Of a stretch of 64,000 nucleotides of DNA, positions 18,803 to 28,091 are shown one piece after another. The position numbers were made by a program, and so were the translations under genes. Source of the DNA: Arthrobacter sp. JZ12 (GTDB lineage: Bacteria; Actinomycetota; Actinomycetes; Actinomycetales; Micrococcaceae); the NCBI RefSeq assembly GCF_035189165.1, contig NZ_CP045246.1, positions 1,426,001 to 1,490,000 on the forward strand. The letters run 5' to 3'. The notes under the pieces were generated by a model that was given only the letters and a program-made list of their open reading frames with translations, made no database searches and had not been told where the DNA came from. Positions within the stretch are counted from its first letter, which is position 1. Each line of letters begins with the position of its first letter.

Positions 18803-21484
18803 ATGGCGGCTGAAGAACTTTACCCTGAATATTGGGAGGCCGACGTCGTGTTGCGGGACGGGTCGACCGGGCACCTGAGGCCCATCTCACCGGCCGACGC
18901 GGACGCTGTTCAGGCCTTTCACATGAGCCAGTCGCAGGACTCCATCTACCTCCGGTTCTTCACCTACAAGTCCTCCCTGAGCGAGCGCGAACTCAAGCGC
19001 TTCACCGAGGTGGACTATGTCAGCCGGGTGGCCTTCGTGGTGACCCGAGGCGGCAGGATCATCGGTATCGGCCGCTATGACCGCCTCGACGACCCGGAAG
19101 AGGCCGAGGTGGCCTTCAACATCGCCGACGCATACCAGGGCCGGGGCCTGGGCTCCATCCTGCTGGAGCATCTCGCGGCGGCCGCGCGGGAAAACGGGAT
19201 CCAGCGCTTCACCGCCGAGGTGCTGCCCGAGAACCGGAAGATGATCACGGTCTTCGCCGAGGCGGGCTACGAGGTGGACCGCCGCTTCGACGACGGAGTG
19301 GTTGAACTGAGCTTCGACATCGACCCCACCGACCGGTCCCGCGCAGTCATGGAATCCAGGGAACACCGCGCCGAGGCGCGCAGCATGCAGACCCTTCTGA
19401 CGCCGTCGTCTGTTGCCGTCATCGGTGCCAGCCGCAGCTGGGGAAGTGTCGGGTACTCGCTGCTTGAGCACATCGTCGAGGGCGGCTTCACCGGGCCGGT
19501 GGCCGGAGTCAATCCCGAGGCGTTCGAACTGAACGGCATGGTTGCCTACGGCTCGATCGGCGAGGTGCCCGGCCCGGTTGACCTCGCTGTCATCGCTGTG
19601 CCGTATGAAAGCGTGCTTGCGGTGGTGGAGGAGTGCGGACGTGCAGGAGTGAAGAGCCTGCTGGTGGCAACCGCCGGCTTCGCCGAGAACGACGGCGAGG
19701 GGCTGGCCCGCCAGCGGGAGCTGGTGCACAGCGCCCGCTCCTACGGCATGCGGGTGGTTGGTCCCGCCTCCCTGGGCATCATCAACACCGATCCCGCCGT
19801 TCGCCTGAACGCTTCGATGGCTCCGGCGCTTCCGCGGCCGGGAGGTCTGGGCCTGTTCAGTCAGTCGGCGGCCATCGGAGTCATGCTGCACGCCGCGGCC
19901 GCGCGCCGTGCGCTGGGGCTGTCCTCCGGGCTGTCGGCAGGTAACCGTGCCGATGTTTCCGGCAATGACGCCATGCAGTACTGGGAGGACGACCCGCGCA
20001 CCCGGGCAGTGGCCCTTTACCTGGAGTCAGTGGGTAATCCCCGGAAGTTCTCGCGCATTGCGCGCAGGCTCTCACGGATGAAGCCGGTGATCGTTGCCAA
20101 GTCCGACGTGATGGGACTCCAGCTTCCGCCCGGTCACGCGGTGCGGACAACCCAGGCGCCGGGAGGCGCGCTGGACGCAATGCTCCGCCAGTCCGGCGTA
20201 ATCCGCGTCGAGACCACCGAGCAGCTCATGGACGTAGCGCAGATCGTGGTGGGCCAACCGATCCCCGGCGGATCGGGGGTTGCCGTCTTCAGCAACTCGC
20301 TTGCGCTGGGCAAGGTCGTCGCCGATGCCGCCCAGGCCCAGGACCTCGACGTCGTCCGGCTGAACGCACATCTGGACCTGGACGCCGGGCAGTCCGTCGC
20401 CCTGCCTGAGCTGAAAGCGGCGCTCACCGAAGCGCTTGAGGATGCCACGGTTCATTCGCTGATCCTGACGCTCATCCCGGCCGTGGGACTGACTTCCGAG
20501 CAGATTCTCCCGGTGCTCGCCGAGTGCGGAAGCGCTGCAGGCAAGCCGGTGGTCGCCTGCTTCACCGGGGTGCTGGATTCAGCCGAACAGCTGGAGGGCC
20601 TGGTGTCTGGCGACGAAGCAGGAACCGGCGTGCCGTGTTTCTCCAGTCCCGGCGGGGCAGTGTCGGCCCTGGCCGCCGTCGTACGCTACAGCAGGTGGCG
20701 GCAAGCCGAACACGGTGTGTTCGCAGAGCCGGCAGGCGTCAACGAGGACGACGCCGCGACCCTCCTTACGAGCGTCCTGTCCGGGATCCGTGACGTCGGG
20801 CTGCGCCGCCTCGACGGCGAGCAGACCGGGCGGCTCCTGGGAAGTTACGGGATCAACGTACTGCGCTCGATCCCGTTCGAGACAACGGAAGAGGCGGTGC
20901 TGGCTGCCGACGCCGTCGGATGGCCCGTTGCGCTGAAGACCGTTGACGAGAACCTGCGGCACCGACTCGATTTCGGTGGAGTACGGCTCAATGTCCCCGA
21001 CGCGGCCTCGCTCCGCGCCGGCGTCGAGGCGATGCGCAACGAACTGCGGATCTTCGGCGCCCCGGGCCTTGAGGTGCAGACCATGGCGCCGGCCGGACAG
21101 GCCTGCGTCCTACGGGCCATCGAGGACCCACTCCTGGGTCCGGTGGTGTCGTTCGGGATGGCCGGCGACGCCGTGAACCTGCTGGATGACTGGGCCCATG
21201 GAATCCCGCCTCTGACCACCGTGGACGCCGCGGAGCTGGTGAGGACTCCGCGCGCCAGCCGACGCCTCTTCGGATATCAGGGCCTGCCGCCCGTAAACGT
21301 TGCGGCGCTGGAGGACCTGCTCCTGCGTGTAGCCCTGCTGAAGGACCGGCACCCTGAAATCGCGCTGCTGCAGTTCAACCCCGTGCTGGTCTCTCCCGAC
21401 GGGCTCGCTGTGCTGAACGCAGAAGTCAGCGTGGGCAACCCGCAGCAGCGCACCGACAGTGCCCGCCGCGCACTAAGGGACTGA
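18803..21484 (+). CDS. GNAT / acyl-CoA synthetase (NDP-forming)-like protein, putative protein lysine acetyltransferase
   Basis: An 893-residue multidomain protein. An N-terminal GNAT domain spans about residues 10-170 (acetyl-CoA motif AYQGRGLGSILLEHL). A CoA-binding Rossmann domain follows at about 200-300 (VAVIGASRSWGSVGYSLL), then a succinyl-CoA-synthetase-like domain (about 340-600). The C-terminal part (about 660-885) is an ATP-grasp-type domain with GWPVALKTV. This composition is that of Pat/PatZ protein acetyltransferases, which acetylate and inactivate acetyl-CoA synthetase. In E. coli PatZ the GNAT domain is C-terminal; the N-terminal placement here is the actinobacterial arrangement. 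An ADP-forming acetate-CoA ligase function is the alternative. Confidence 0.85.
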   Translation: MAAEELYPEYWEADVVLRDGSTGHLRPISPADADAVQAFHMSQSQDSIYLRFFTYKSSLSERELKRFTEVDYVSRVAFVVTRGGRIIGIGRYDRLDDPEEAEVAFNIADAYQGRGLGSILLEHLAAAARENGIQRFTAEVLPENRKMITVFAEAGYEVDRRFDDGVVELSFDIDPTDRSRAVMESREHRAEARSMQTLLTPSSVAVIGASRSWGSVGYSLLEHIVEGGFTGPVAGVNPEAFELNGMVAYGSIGEVPGPVDLAVIAVPYESVLAVVEECGRAGVKSLLVATAGFAENDGEGLARQRELVHSARSYGMRVVGPASLGIINTDPAVRLNASMAPALPRPGGLGLFSQSAAIGVMLHAAAARRALGLSSGLSAGNRADVSGNDAMQYWEDDPRTRAVALYLESVGNPRKFSRIARRLSRMKPVIVAKSDVMGLQLPPGHAVRTTQAPGGALDAMLRQSGVIRVETTEQLMDVAQIVVGQPIPGGSGVAVFSNSLALGKVVADAAQAQDLDVVRLNAHLDLDAGQSVALPELKAALTEALEDATVHSLILTLIPAVGLTSEQILPVLAECGSAAGKPVVACFTGVLDSAEQLEGLVSGDEAGTGVPCFSSPGGAVSALAAVVRYSRWRQAEHGVFAEPAGVNEDDAATLLTSVLSGIRDVGLRRLDGEQTGRLLGSYGINVLRSIPFETTEEAVLAADAVGWPVALKTVDENLRHRLDFGGVRLNVPDAASLRAGVEAMRNELRIFGAPGLEVQTMAPAGQACVLRAIEDPLLGPVVSFGMAGDAVNLLDDWAHGIPPLTTVDAAELVRTPRASRRLFGYQGLPPVNVAALEDLLLRVALLKDRHPEIALLQFNPVLVSPDGLAVLNAEVSVGNPQQRTDSARRALRD

Positions 21485-21545
21485 AGGGCCCGGATAAAGC
21501 ATTGCTGGTTAGGTGAGCGACGCCGCCATAAGTCACACTGGAACC

Positions 21546-22223
21546 ATGACTCCATCGCTGTCGGCGGAACGCCGCGACCTGGATGCCTCCCTCGAACGAG
21601 CCGGCTTCTACCCGCGCCTCGTCGCCGATGTTGTCCACGACGCACTCGACGGACGCGAACCCCTGTCCCACGTGGTTCACCTGGAAACCCACTTCGAGCG
21701 CACGGAGGTGCGCCGGCACATCACCGTACTGGTACTGACCGACGACATGCTGGTGGTCACCCACGTCGATGACCAGCAGCATGACGACGCCGGGGAGCAG
21801 GTTACGGCGCAGGTCTCGACTGAATCGGTGCCGGTGAGCCAGATCCGCTCGGTGGTGCTCAGCTACCTTTACTCCCAGCCGCAGAACTACAAGCCTTCCG
21901 ACCCGGCTCGGGAGCTGACCCTCGGTATCGCCTGGTCAGGCGGGCAGCGGCTGGATATGGGGCCGGCGAGCTGCGGAGATCCGCAGTGCGAGGCAGACCA
22001 CGGTTACACCGGAACCATCGCTCAGGAAGACATCGTGCTGCGCGTCAGCGCGGAAGCTGACGGCCTTCAGGCTGTCCAGAACGCCAAAGCCTTCGCCCGC
22101 GCCCTTCGCACGGTGAGCACCGCCAACCCGGCAGTTGCCGGCGTCGTCGTCAATCCGCCCGCCGGGAACCGCCGACAGCCGGGCCTGGCCACCCGCTTCA
22201 GCCGCGCGCACCACGGGCGGTAA
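21546..22223 (+). CDS. DUF5998 family protein
   Basis: A soluble 225-residue protein recognised as DUF5998, an actinobacterial family of unknown function. The N-terminal helix (LDASLERAGFYPRLVADVVHDAL) is followed by a beta-rich core (HITVLVLTDDMLVVTHVDD) and a conserved segment with SQIRSVVLSYLYSQP. I chose the ATG at 21546 because a weak -10-like CACACT ends six bases upstream, and because the GTG at 21513 lacks a ribosome-binding site. It is followed eight bases later by the phosphodiesterase gene, suggesting an operon. Confidence 0.75.
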   Translation: MTPSLSAERRDLDASLERAGFYPRLVADVVHDALDGREPLSHVVHLETHFERTEVRRHITVLVLTDDMLVVTHVDDQQHDDAGEQVTAQVSTESVPVSQIRSVVLSYLYSQPQNYKPSDPARELTLGIAWSGGQRLDMGPASCGDPQCEADHGYTGTIAQEDIVLRVSAEADGLQAVQNAKAFARALRTVSTANPAVAGVVVNPPAGNRRQPGLATRFSRAHHGR

Positions 22224-22231
22224 CCCAGCAC

Positions 22232-23425
22232 GTGACCGCGCCATCGCTTCACCGGGAACCGCTCCCTGCCGCACCCGCCTACGGACGCTCCACCATTGCC
22301 GAGGTGTTCACCAGTTCAGCCGCCGCTCTCGGGCTTCCCGGCTTCACGAACGCCCTTGAGCTTCCTGCCGCACGCAAGGTGTGCGTGGTACTTGTGGACG
22401 GGCTCGGCGCATCGCTGTTGCGCCAGCGCTCCGGCCACGCACCCTTCCTGCGCCAGTTCCTGGATTCGTCGCGAAAGCTTGGATCGGTGTTTCCCAGTAC
22501 GACGGCGGCAGCTCTCGCCTCGCTCGGTACCGGCCTGCCGCCCGGTCAGCACGGCCTGGTCGGCTATGACGTGCTGGACCCGGGCCAGGGCCGGATCGTC
22601 AACATGCTGGGCGGCTGGGACCCCGGGGTGGAGCCGCAACGCTGGCAGCCCCATCCCACCCTGTTCGAACGTGTCTCGGCCGAACTTCCGGTAACCAGTG
22701 TGGGCCTTGCCCGCTTCGATGGTTCCGGACTGACCCGCGCGGCGCTCCGTGGAGGAAAGTACGTCGCCGGCAGTACGCCCGAGGCCCGGGTGCAGGCGGT
22801 ATGCGAGGCGCTGTCCGGCCCTGACCGGTCGCTGGTGTACCTGTATCTGAACGAACTGGACAAGACCGGGCACCGCTCCGGCTGCAGTTCCGCCGAATGG
22901 GGTGACCGCCTGGAAGACCTGGACCGGACCATGCGTTCTCTGGCAGCGAAGGTTCCCGCGGACACCCTGCTGCTGCTGACCGCCGACCACGGCATGGTCG
23001 ACGTAACCCCCGCCCAGCACATCGACTTCGCCGGCGATACTGCTTTGTTGGACGGCGTGGCCCTGACCGGAGGTGAACCGCGTATGGTCCACCTCTATCT
23101 CGAGGACGACCTGTCCGAGGCCGCCGCCTCCCGCCTGGTCAGCGCATGGCGCGACGCCCACGGCGGGCGGGCATGGGTCCTCACCCGTGCGGAGGCAGTC
23201 ACCGCCGGGCTCTTCGGAGAGGTGGCGCCCGACGTCGCCCGCCGTATCGGCGATGTCCTGATCGCCGCAAGGGAACCGGTGGCGTTTTACGACACACGGA
23301 GGGTTCCTGCCTCTGCGCTGGAGGTGGTCGGCCAGCACGGCTCCATCACCCGGGCCGAGCGAGAGGTGCCGCTGCTGACGCTTCGCAAGCCCGGCCCCGG
23401 TCCCTCCCGCATCGTGGGGCGCTGA
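22232..23425 (+). CDS. Alkaline phosphatase superfamily protein (nucleotide pyrophosphatase/phosphodiesterase type)
   Basis: A 397-residue cytosolic-looking protein with no evident signal peptide. It shows the metal-binding layout of type I phosphodiesterases: VLVDGLGASLL near residue 53 (metal Asp), the nucleophile loop FPSTTAAALASLGTG around 89-103, and the LTADHGMVDV motif near 250 supplying Asp and His ligands. The substrate (nucleotide or phosphonate/phosphodiester) is unknown. The GTG at 22232 is eight bases after the DUF5998 stop, and thymidine kinase follows three bases after its own stop, so the three genes form an operon. Confidence 0.88.
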   Translation: MTAPSLHREPLPAAPAYGRSTIAEVFTSSAAALGLPGFTNALELPAARKVCVVLVDGLGASLLRQRSGHAPFLRQFLDSSRKLGSVFPSTTAAALASLGTGLPPGQHGLVGYDVLDPGQGRIVNMLGGWDPGVEPQRWQPHPTLFERVSAELPVTSVGLARFDGSGLTRAALRGGKYVAGSTPEARVQAVCEALSGPDRSLVYLYLNELDKTGHRSGCSSAEWGDRLEDLDRTMRSLAAKVPADTLLLLTADHGMVDVTPAQHIDFAGDTALLDGVALTGGEPRMVHLYLEDDLSEAAASRLVSAWRDAHGGRAWVLTRAEAVTAGLFGEVAPDVARRIGDVLIAAREPVAFYDTRRVPASALEVVGQHGSITRAEREVPLLTLRKPGPGPSRIVGR

Positions 23426-23428
23426 GGA

Positions 23429-24160
23429 ATGGCGGAACTGGTCTTCTTCTCAGGCACCATGGACTGCGGGAAATCAACCCTCGCCCTGCAGATGGACCAC
23501 AACCACAGCGCCCGCGGCAGGGGCGGGCTCCTGTTCAGTTCGCATGACCGTGCGGGGGAGTCGGTCATTTCGAGCCGGCTGGGGCTGATGACGCGTGCAG
23601 TCGAAGTGCGCCCTGAGACAGATTTCTGGGAGGAGATCGTCCGGCGGAGGACGCATGGAACCCGGGTGGACTATCTCATCTGCGATGAGGCCCAGTTCTA
23701 TACGCCCGAGCAGATCGAACAGCTGGCGCGCATTGTCGACGACATGGACATCGACGTCTTCGCGTTCGGGATCACTTCGGACTTCCGCACGCAACTGTTT
23801 CCCGGTTCCCGACGGCTGATCGAACTCGCCGACCGAACGCAGGTGCTGCAGGTCGAAGCGCTGTGCTGGTGCGGGCGGCGCGCTACCCATAATGCCCGGA
23901 CCGTTGACGGCGTCATGGTCGTGGAAGGCGAGCAAATGGTGGTGGGCGACGTCGAACAGCCCGTTCCGGACACCGATCCCGGGCAGGAGCGCCTGACGGG
24001 CGGCGGCCTGGAGGCATTGGATGCACCCGCGGGTCCGGTGATCGGCTACGAGACCCTGTGCCGCCGTCATCACATGCGCAGGGTTACCGCATTGACCGCG
24101 CGACGGCATGCTGGAAGCGATAATCCGCTTCCCTTTGATCCCGCCGCCGCATTGCTGTAA
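23429..24160 (+). CDS. tdk: Thymidine kinase
   Basis: Salvage enzyme phosphorylating thymidine to dTMP with ATP. The 243-residue protein has the type II thymidine kinase P-loop (FSGTMDCGKSTLAL, residues 6-19) and the catalytic Glu in LICDEAQFYTPEQ near residue 90. A zinc site is suggested by CWCGRRATHNAR around 149 and the later CRRHH. The lasso segment is present. It is slightly longer than the ~190-200 residue E. coli enzyme because of an insertion before the final zinc ligand. It is translated from an ATG three bases after the phosphodiesterase stop. Confidence 0.93.
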   Translation: MAELVFFSGTMDCGKSTLALQMDHNHSARGRGGLLFSSHDRAGESVISSRLGLMTRAVEVRPETDFWEEIVRRRTHGTRVDYLICDEAQFYTPEQIEQLARIVDDMDIDVFAFGITSDFRTQLFPGSRRLIELADRTQVLQVEALCWCGRRATHNARTVDGVMVVEGEQMVVGDVEQPVPDTDPGQERLTGGGLEALDAPAGPVIGYETLCRRHHMRRVTALTARRHAGSDNPLPFDPAAALL

Positions 24161-24163
24161 ACC

Positions 24164-24181
24164 TGCCTGGGCCGTCAGGCA
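24164..24181. terminator. Short hairpin between convergent tdk and sepH
   Basis: TGCCTG at 24164-24169 pairs with CAGGCA at 24176-24181 around a six-base loop, directly after the tdk stop codon and 21 bases from the end of sepH. The stem is short and no U-run follows, so this is a weak call. Confidence 0.3.
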
Positions 24182-24202
24182 ACGACGACGCCGGACGGCT
24201 GC

Positions 24203-25522
24203 TTAGTCGCCCTTGGTCCCGAAGACGATCTCGTCCCAGCTCGGCACGCTCGAGCGCCGCGGGCGGATCTTCCTGTCCGCGGGAGACTCCGCGCGCCGGG
24301 CTGCATCGCCCGCAGGCTGAACAGGGTCGGAGGCCGTCCGGCTTGCATTTGGCTCGTCCTCCCGGTCCTCCCGGTCCTCACGTTCCAGGGCTTCCTGGTT
24401 TTGGGCTTCCTGCTTAGCGGCTTCCTTTTCCACGGCTTCGCTCGGCTCGCTCAGCGTGGCGGGCCGGGCGATCACGCTGATCTCACGCGTGTCCGTGCTG
24501 ACACCTTCGAACAGGCGGGGGGTGCCGTCGTCGTACTGGTCATCGTGGTGGTGATGGTCTTCGAGGATCGACGGTGCGAGGCTCAGTCCCGGGAACGGCC
24601 GCCGCTCCTCGGCGTGCTCCGCTGGATCGGTCTCACCGTGGCCGGGGCGGGGATGGGCAGCCGGAATGTGGCCCTTAGCTAGCATGAGGGCGAGCGCATC
24701 GTCGGCATCCTCATCGGCACCCAGCCGCTGTCCCCGGCGCGAGCGAAGGACATCCAGCAGTTCGTCCGGGTCTGCGTCTGGGGCCTCTTCTCCGACCGCG
24801 TCCGCTTCGAAATCGAAGACGCGGTCGGCAACGGCGCTGAGCCGGCGGGAGGGCAGAGGGCCATCGAGAGGTTCGAGTTCGCTGAGCACCTGCGCCCAGC
24901 GGTTGGCGTTCAGGATGGTTCGCCGGGAAGGGTTGAACGTCCACTGGGCGGGCGGTTCCTCACCCACCGAGGCGGCAGCGCCGCTGGGGAGCTCAAAGCG
25001 TACGACGACGGTCCAGAGTCCATCAGGCTTGCGCCAGGCATCCCACTCCGCGGTGTCGGGATCAACGCCGAACGCCTGGAGACGGTAGCGGACCATGTCG
25101 TCGAGTTGCGCCGGATTGTCACCGAAGGCCGAGCGGTAGCCGTCGTGGGAGGGTAGGGGAGAGGAAACCTCAACCCGCTGGGCCAACTGCGCCATGTAGT
25201 CCCGCTCGGCCCGTACCGGACCCTCGTAGCGCAGGACATGCTGCAGTTCGACGCCCGTTTCGTCGACGATTTCCTGGGCAGTGGCTCCGCCGCGGATCCG
25301 GGCCTGAATGTCGCGGGGACTTAACGACGAACGCTTTTGCTGCCCGTCACTGCCTGTGGGTTTTCCCCCCGGGGTTTCCTGACGTACTGGACGCGGGGAC
25401 GGCCGAGTGCTCGCCATCCGCAGCGCCTCGTTGATTGGCAGGCGGAACGAGGCTCCACCCTCACCGCCCAACAGCAGATGACCTCCGTTCTCATCCACGC
25501 CCACCAGCCGTAGCTCCTGCAT
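24203..25522 (-). CDS. sepH: Septation protein SepH (DUF3071)
   Basis: Actinobacterial cell-division protein; in Streptomyces SepH binds FtsZ and promotes its assembly. The 439-residue protein has the DUF3071 N-terminal domain (MQELRLVGVDENGGHLLL, then LSPRDIQARIRGGATAQEI, a helix-turn-helix-like segment, and HVLRYEGPVRAERDYMAQLA). A long, poorly conserved, acidic linker follows, with an ED-R repeat (EREDREDREDE) near the end, and a short basic C-terminal motif (RRSSVPSWDEIVFG). I chose the ATG at 25522, where family similarity begins; the frame is open 16 codons further upstream. Confidence 0.85.
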   Translation of the reverse strand: MQELRLVGVDENGGHLLLGGEGGASFRLPINEALRMASTRPSPRPVRQETPGGKPTGSDGQQKRSSLSPRDIQARIRGGATAQEIVDETGVELQHVLRYEGPVRAERDYMAQLAQRVEVSSPLPSHDGYRSAFGDNPAQLDDMVRYRLQAFGVDPDTAEWDAWRKPDGLWTVVVRFELPSGAAASVGEEPPAQWTFNPSRRTILNANRWAQVLSELEPLDGPLPSRRLSAVADRVFDFEADAVGEEAPDADPDELLDVLRSRRGQRLGADEDADDALALMLAKGHIPAAHPRPGHGETDPAEHAEERRPFPGLSLAPSILEDHHHHDDQYDDGTPRLFEGVSTDTREISVIARPATLSEPSEAVEKEAAKQEAQNQEALEREDREDREDEPNASRTASDPVQPAGDAARRAESPADRKIRPRRSSVPSWDEIVFGTKGD

Positions 25523-25823
25523 GAAAAACCCTCCAGCCGACATACTTTGCTTTCGGTGAAACTCTGCCATCCAGAAGGGCAGGTTCCTACTTCATCCTTG
25601 GTGTGGCGCGGAAGTTGTGTATGAAGGCCGGAGCGGGCCGGTTCGGGTGCGCGGGTTCCGATTCGCTTTTCCCGGCATGATCGGCAACAATCTCTGCGGT
25701 ACGGGCACAAATCGGGTCATCTCGGCGTTGTGTACACGAAACAGGAGCCGGTAATCTTCGGGCACCTGTTCAACCGGCAAGACTTTCATCCCTAGATATC
25801 CACCGGAGCGTGAACAACTAACT
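25523..25823. other. Divergent promoter region between sepH and the DUF4193 gene
   Basis: About 300 bases hold no convincing gene. A plausible forward promoter is TTGTGT at 25728-25733 with TAATCT at 25752-25757 (18-bp spacer). A 65-codon minus-strand frame (25592-25789) begins after TATCTAGGG but has no recognisable family and mixed third-position composition. Confidence 0.35.
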
Positions 25824-26123
25824 ATGGCGACAGACTACGATGCGCCGCGGAAGACCGACGACGAGCTCAGCGAAGACTCTATTGAGGAGCTGAAGTCTCG
25901 GCGCACGGACAAGCAGTCCGCGGTTGTCGATGAAGACGAGGCCGATGCTGCGGAAGGGTTCGAACTTCCGGGCGCCGACCTCTCGGGCGAGGAGCTGCTG
26001 GTCCGGGTTCTTCCCGCACAGGCAGACGAGTTCACCTGCGCCTCCTGCTTCCTGGTGCGCCACCGGTCCCAGATCGCGAAGGAGAAGGACGGGCTGGCCT
26101 ACTGCAAGGATTGCGAAGGCTAG
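25824..26123 (+). CDS. DUF4193 domain-containing protein
   Basis: An acidic 99-residue protein conserved in actinobacteria and of unknown function. The N-terminus (MATDYDAPRKTDDE) and the C-terminal CASCFLVRHRSQIA...YCKDC segment are the family hallmarks. The two Cys pairs look like a small zinc ribbon (inference). It is divergent from sepH. Its neighbours DUF3093 and dut form a conserved actinobacterial cluster. Confidence 0.88.
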   Translation: MATDYDAPRKTDDELSEDSIEELKSRRTDKQSAVVDEDEADAAEGFELPGADLSGEELLVRVLPAQADEFTCASCFLVRHRSQIAKEKDGLAYCKDCEG

Positions 26124-26148
26124 GAACCCGGCTGCGGACGTGTCCGCA

Positions 26149-26619
26149 CTACGCTCCCTCTACCGGGGCGGTCAGGACGGCTTTCAGCTGTTCGGGCCGC
26201 CTCGTTGAGGTTAACCAGTAAGGAACCGGGTCTTCGGGATCATCGATCCTGATCCTCACGACCGGCGAAATCCAGCCCCGGATGCATAGGTAGGCCTTGC
26301 CGTGCAGCTTCGGACCGCGCTGCTCCGTCGCCTCCGCACCGGAGTATGCCTCTACGGGTCCCAGATACTTTCGCTCAATCTGCGCGCGGCCAACCTGCAG
26401 TTCAGTGGCCGTTACGCGGATGCTCGGAGTCGACAGCACCAGCAGGGTGGTCAGAATGGCTGCAACGACGACGGCGGCGGCGATGCCCGCGCCGATGCTG
26501 ATCGGAATGAAGGTGAAGACGGAAGCAACCGCCGCCCCGGCCACGACAATCCAGATCCACGGTGCGGGCCACAGCTTCTCTTCGTAGAGAACCGGGTCAG
26601 TGGCAGATCCTGTAGGCAT
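26149..26619 (-). CDS. DUF3093 domain-containing membrane protein
   Basis: A 156-residue protein with two adjacent transmembrane segments near residues 17-36 and 42-62 (WPAPWIWIVVAGAAV and IGAGIAAAVVVAAILTTLL), followed by a soluble C-terminal domain (IRVTATELQVGRAQIERKYLG). This is the DUF3093 pattern; function unknown. It is convergent with the DUF4193 gene and divergent from dut, the same arrangement that I recall from mycobacteria. Confidence 0.85.
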   Translation of the reverse strand: MPTGSATDPVLYEEKLWPAPWIWIVVAGAAVASVFTFIPISIGAGIAAAVVVAAILTTLLVLSTPSIRVTATELQVGRAQIERKYLGPVEAYSGAEATEQRGPKLHGKAYLCIRGWISPVVRIRIDDPEDPVPYWLTSTRRPEQLKAVLTAPVEGA

Positions 26620-26798
26620 GACAGCTAGCTAAGCACCTTTCAGGGTGCTTTTCATCCTGGCGCACGGAAGCTCCGCGGCCCGTGAAAGCGATAGAGTGAA
26701 TGGAGCAAACGGGCTGCGGTGTTCCGCAGTTTCAGCGCTGTACGTACGGACGTGCATCTGCTGTGCCCGCTACGACCAGGAACTGTGCAGGAGAAAAC

Positions 26799-27272
26799 GT
26801 GCTGGATACCGCGGAAGCCTTGTCCGTGCAGATAAAGATGCTCGACGACGGACTTGAGCCCCCTGCCTACGCCCACCCCGGCGATGCGGGCGCGGACCTT
26901 CGTACACGCATCGACTTCGAACTCCTGCCCGGCCAGCGCGCCCTGATCCCCACCGGGGTGTCACTGGCGCTCCCTGCCGGGTACGCGGCATTCGTCCACC
27001 CGCGATCGGGTCTGGCGGCCAAGCACGGGGTCACCGTGGTGAACGCTCCGGGTACGGTCGACTCCGGCTACCGCGGTGAAATTGCCGTCACCCTTCTCAA
27101 CACCGACTCCTCAGAAGCGCTGTCTTTCCGCCGTGGCGACCGGATCGCGCAGCTGGTCATTCAGAAGGTGGAACATGCCACCTTCGTGCAGGTGGAGGAA
27201 CTTCCGGACTCAGTGCGGGGATCCGGAGGGTTCGGATCAACTGGAGGATTTGCGCCGGTTCCGGGCATCTAA
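26799..27272 (+). CDS. dut: Deoxyuridine 5'-triphosphate nucleotidohydrolase (dUTPase)
   Basis: Hydrolyses dUTP to dUMP and pyrophosphate, keeping uracil out of DNA and feeding dTMP synthesis. The 157-residue trimeric-type enzyme has all five motifs: HPGDAGADLRT (1), HPRSGLAAKHG (2), NAPGTVDSGYRGE (3), FRRGDRIAQLVIQ (4) and GSGGFGSTGG (5, the glycine-rich C-terminal arm). The GTG at 26799 is preceded by AGGAGA at 26789-26794; the frame is open back to 26700 but that extension is not family-like. Confidence 0.96.
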   Translation: MLDTAEALSVQIKMLDDGLEPPAYAHPGDAGADLRTRIDFELLPGQRALIPTGVSLALPAGYAAFVHPRSGLAAKHGVTVVNAPGTVDSGYRGEIAVTLLNTDSSEALSFRRGDRIAQLVIQKVEHATFVQVEELPDSVRGSGGFGSTGGFAPVPGI

Positions 27273-27335
27273 GCGAACTGACGCATCCCACTGGCAGCGG
27301 TACGCTGCCGACGAACATTAAGGAGGAACCCGATC

Positions 27336-28091
27336 ATGATCTTCGGGCGCCGAAAGAAGAACCAGGAAACGAGCAGCGCCGCTGAGGCTCCCGTCACCGG
27401 GCAGGACCAGGACGGGCAGGACCAGGACGGGCAGGTTGAAGCCGTCGAGGAAACTCCGGCCGTAAGCGGCCGCGCCGCCACCGGTCCGTTCGACGTGTCC
27501 GAGAAGGAAACGCCCGAAGGCTACGTCGACCTCGGTGCACTGCGCATTGCCGCCACCGAGAACCTGCAGCTGCGCCTCGAAGTGGAGGAGCGGACCAAGC
27601 GGGTCATTGCGGTGACGTTGGATATCAACGGCTCGAACCTCCAGCTTCAAGCGTTCGCAGCTCCCCGGTCAGAGGGCCTCTGGGACGAGATCAGGGGCCA
27701 GATCGCCGCCTCGGTCGGATCGCAGGGTGGAACCGTGGAGGAACGAGCCGGCGAGTTCGGAACCGAACTCATTGCGAAGTTGCCCGCCCAGACGCCGGAC
27801 GGCCGGCCGGGTTTCCGGGTTGCCCGTTTCGTGGGCGTGGACGGGCCGAGATGGTTCCTGCGCGGCGTCTTCGGTGGGCCGGCTGCCATGGATCCCCAGG
27901 CTGCTGAACCGGTAGAGCGCCTCTTCCGCAACGTTGTTGTGGTGCGCGGTGACCATCCGCTGCCGCCGCGGGAGCTGCTACAGCTCCGACTGCCCAAGGA
28001 CGCTGCAGGCAAGAAGCAGCAGCCGGAGGAACCCAAGAGGCTCGGTGATGATCCGCTCCGGCGAGGTCCAGAGATAACGCATATTGGCTGA
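27336..28091 (+). CDS. DUF3710 domain-containing protein
   Basis: A 251-residue soluble protein. The DUF3710 core runs from about residue 45 (TGPFDVSEK) to 215, including GYVDLGALRI, FVGVDGPRWFLRGVFGG and the conserved NVVVVRGDHPLPPRELLQLRLP. The N-terminal 45 residues are low complexity, with a duplicated DQDGQ coded by a 15-bp DNA repeat near 27404-27433. Function unknown. It starts 63 bases after dut with AGGAGG upstream, and its end overlaps the next gene, so dut-DUF3710-OB-DUF3159 is probably one operon. Confidence 0.87.
   Translation: MIFGRRKKNQETSSAAEAPVTGQDQDGQDQDGQVEAVEETPAVSGRAATGPFDVSEKETPEGYVDLGALRIAATENLQLRLEVEERTKRVIAVTLDINGSNLQLQAFAAPRSEGLWDEIRGQIAASVGSQGGTVEERAGEFGTELIAKLPAQTPDGRPGFRVARFVGVDGPRWFLRGVFGGPAAMDPQAAEPVERLFRNVVVVRGDHPLPPRELLQLRLPKDAAGKKQQPEEPKRLGDDPLRRGPEITHIG

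Noticed and set aside
25592..25789. 65-codon minus-strand frame between sepH and the DUF4193 gene
   Set aside because: It starts plausibly after TATCTAGGG, but codon composition is mixed and the C-terminal half looks random. Kept only as a weak possibility.
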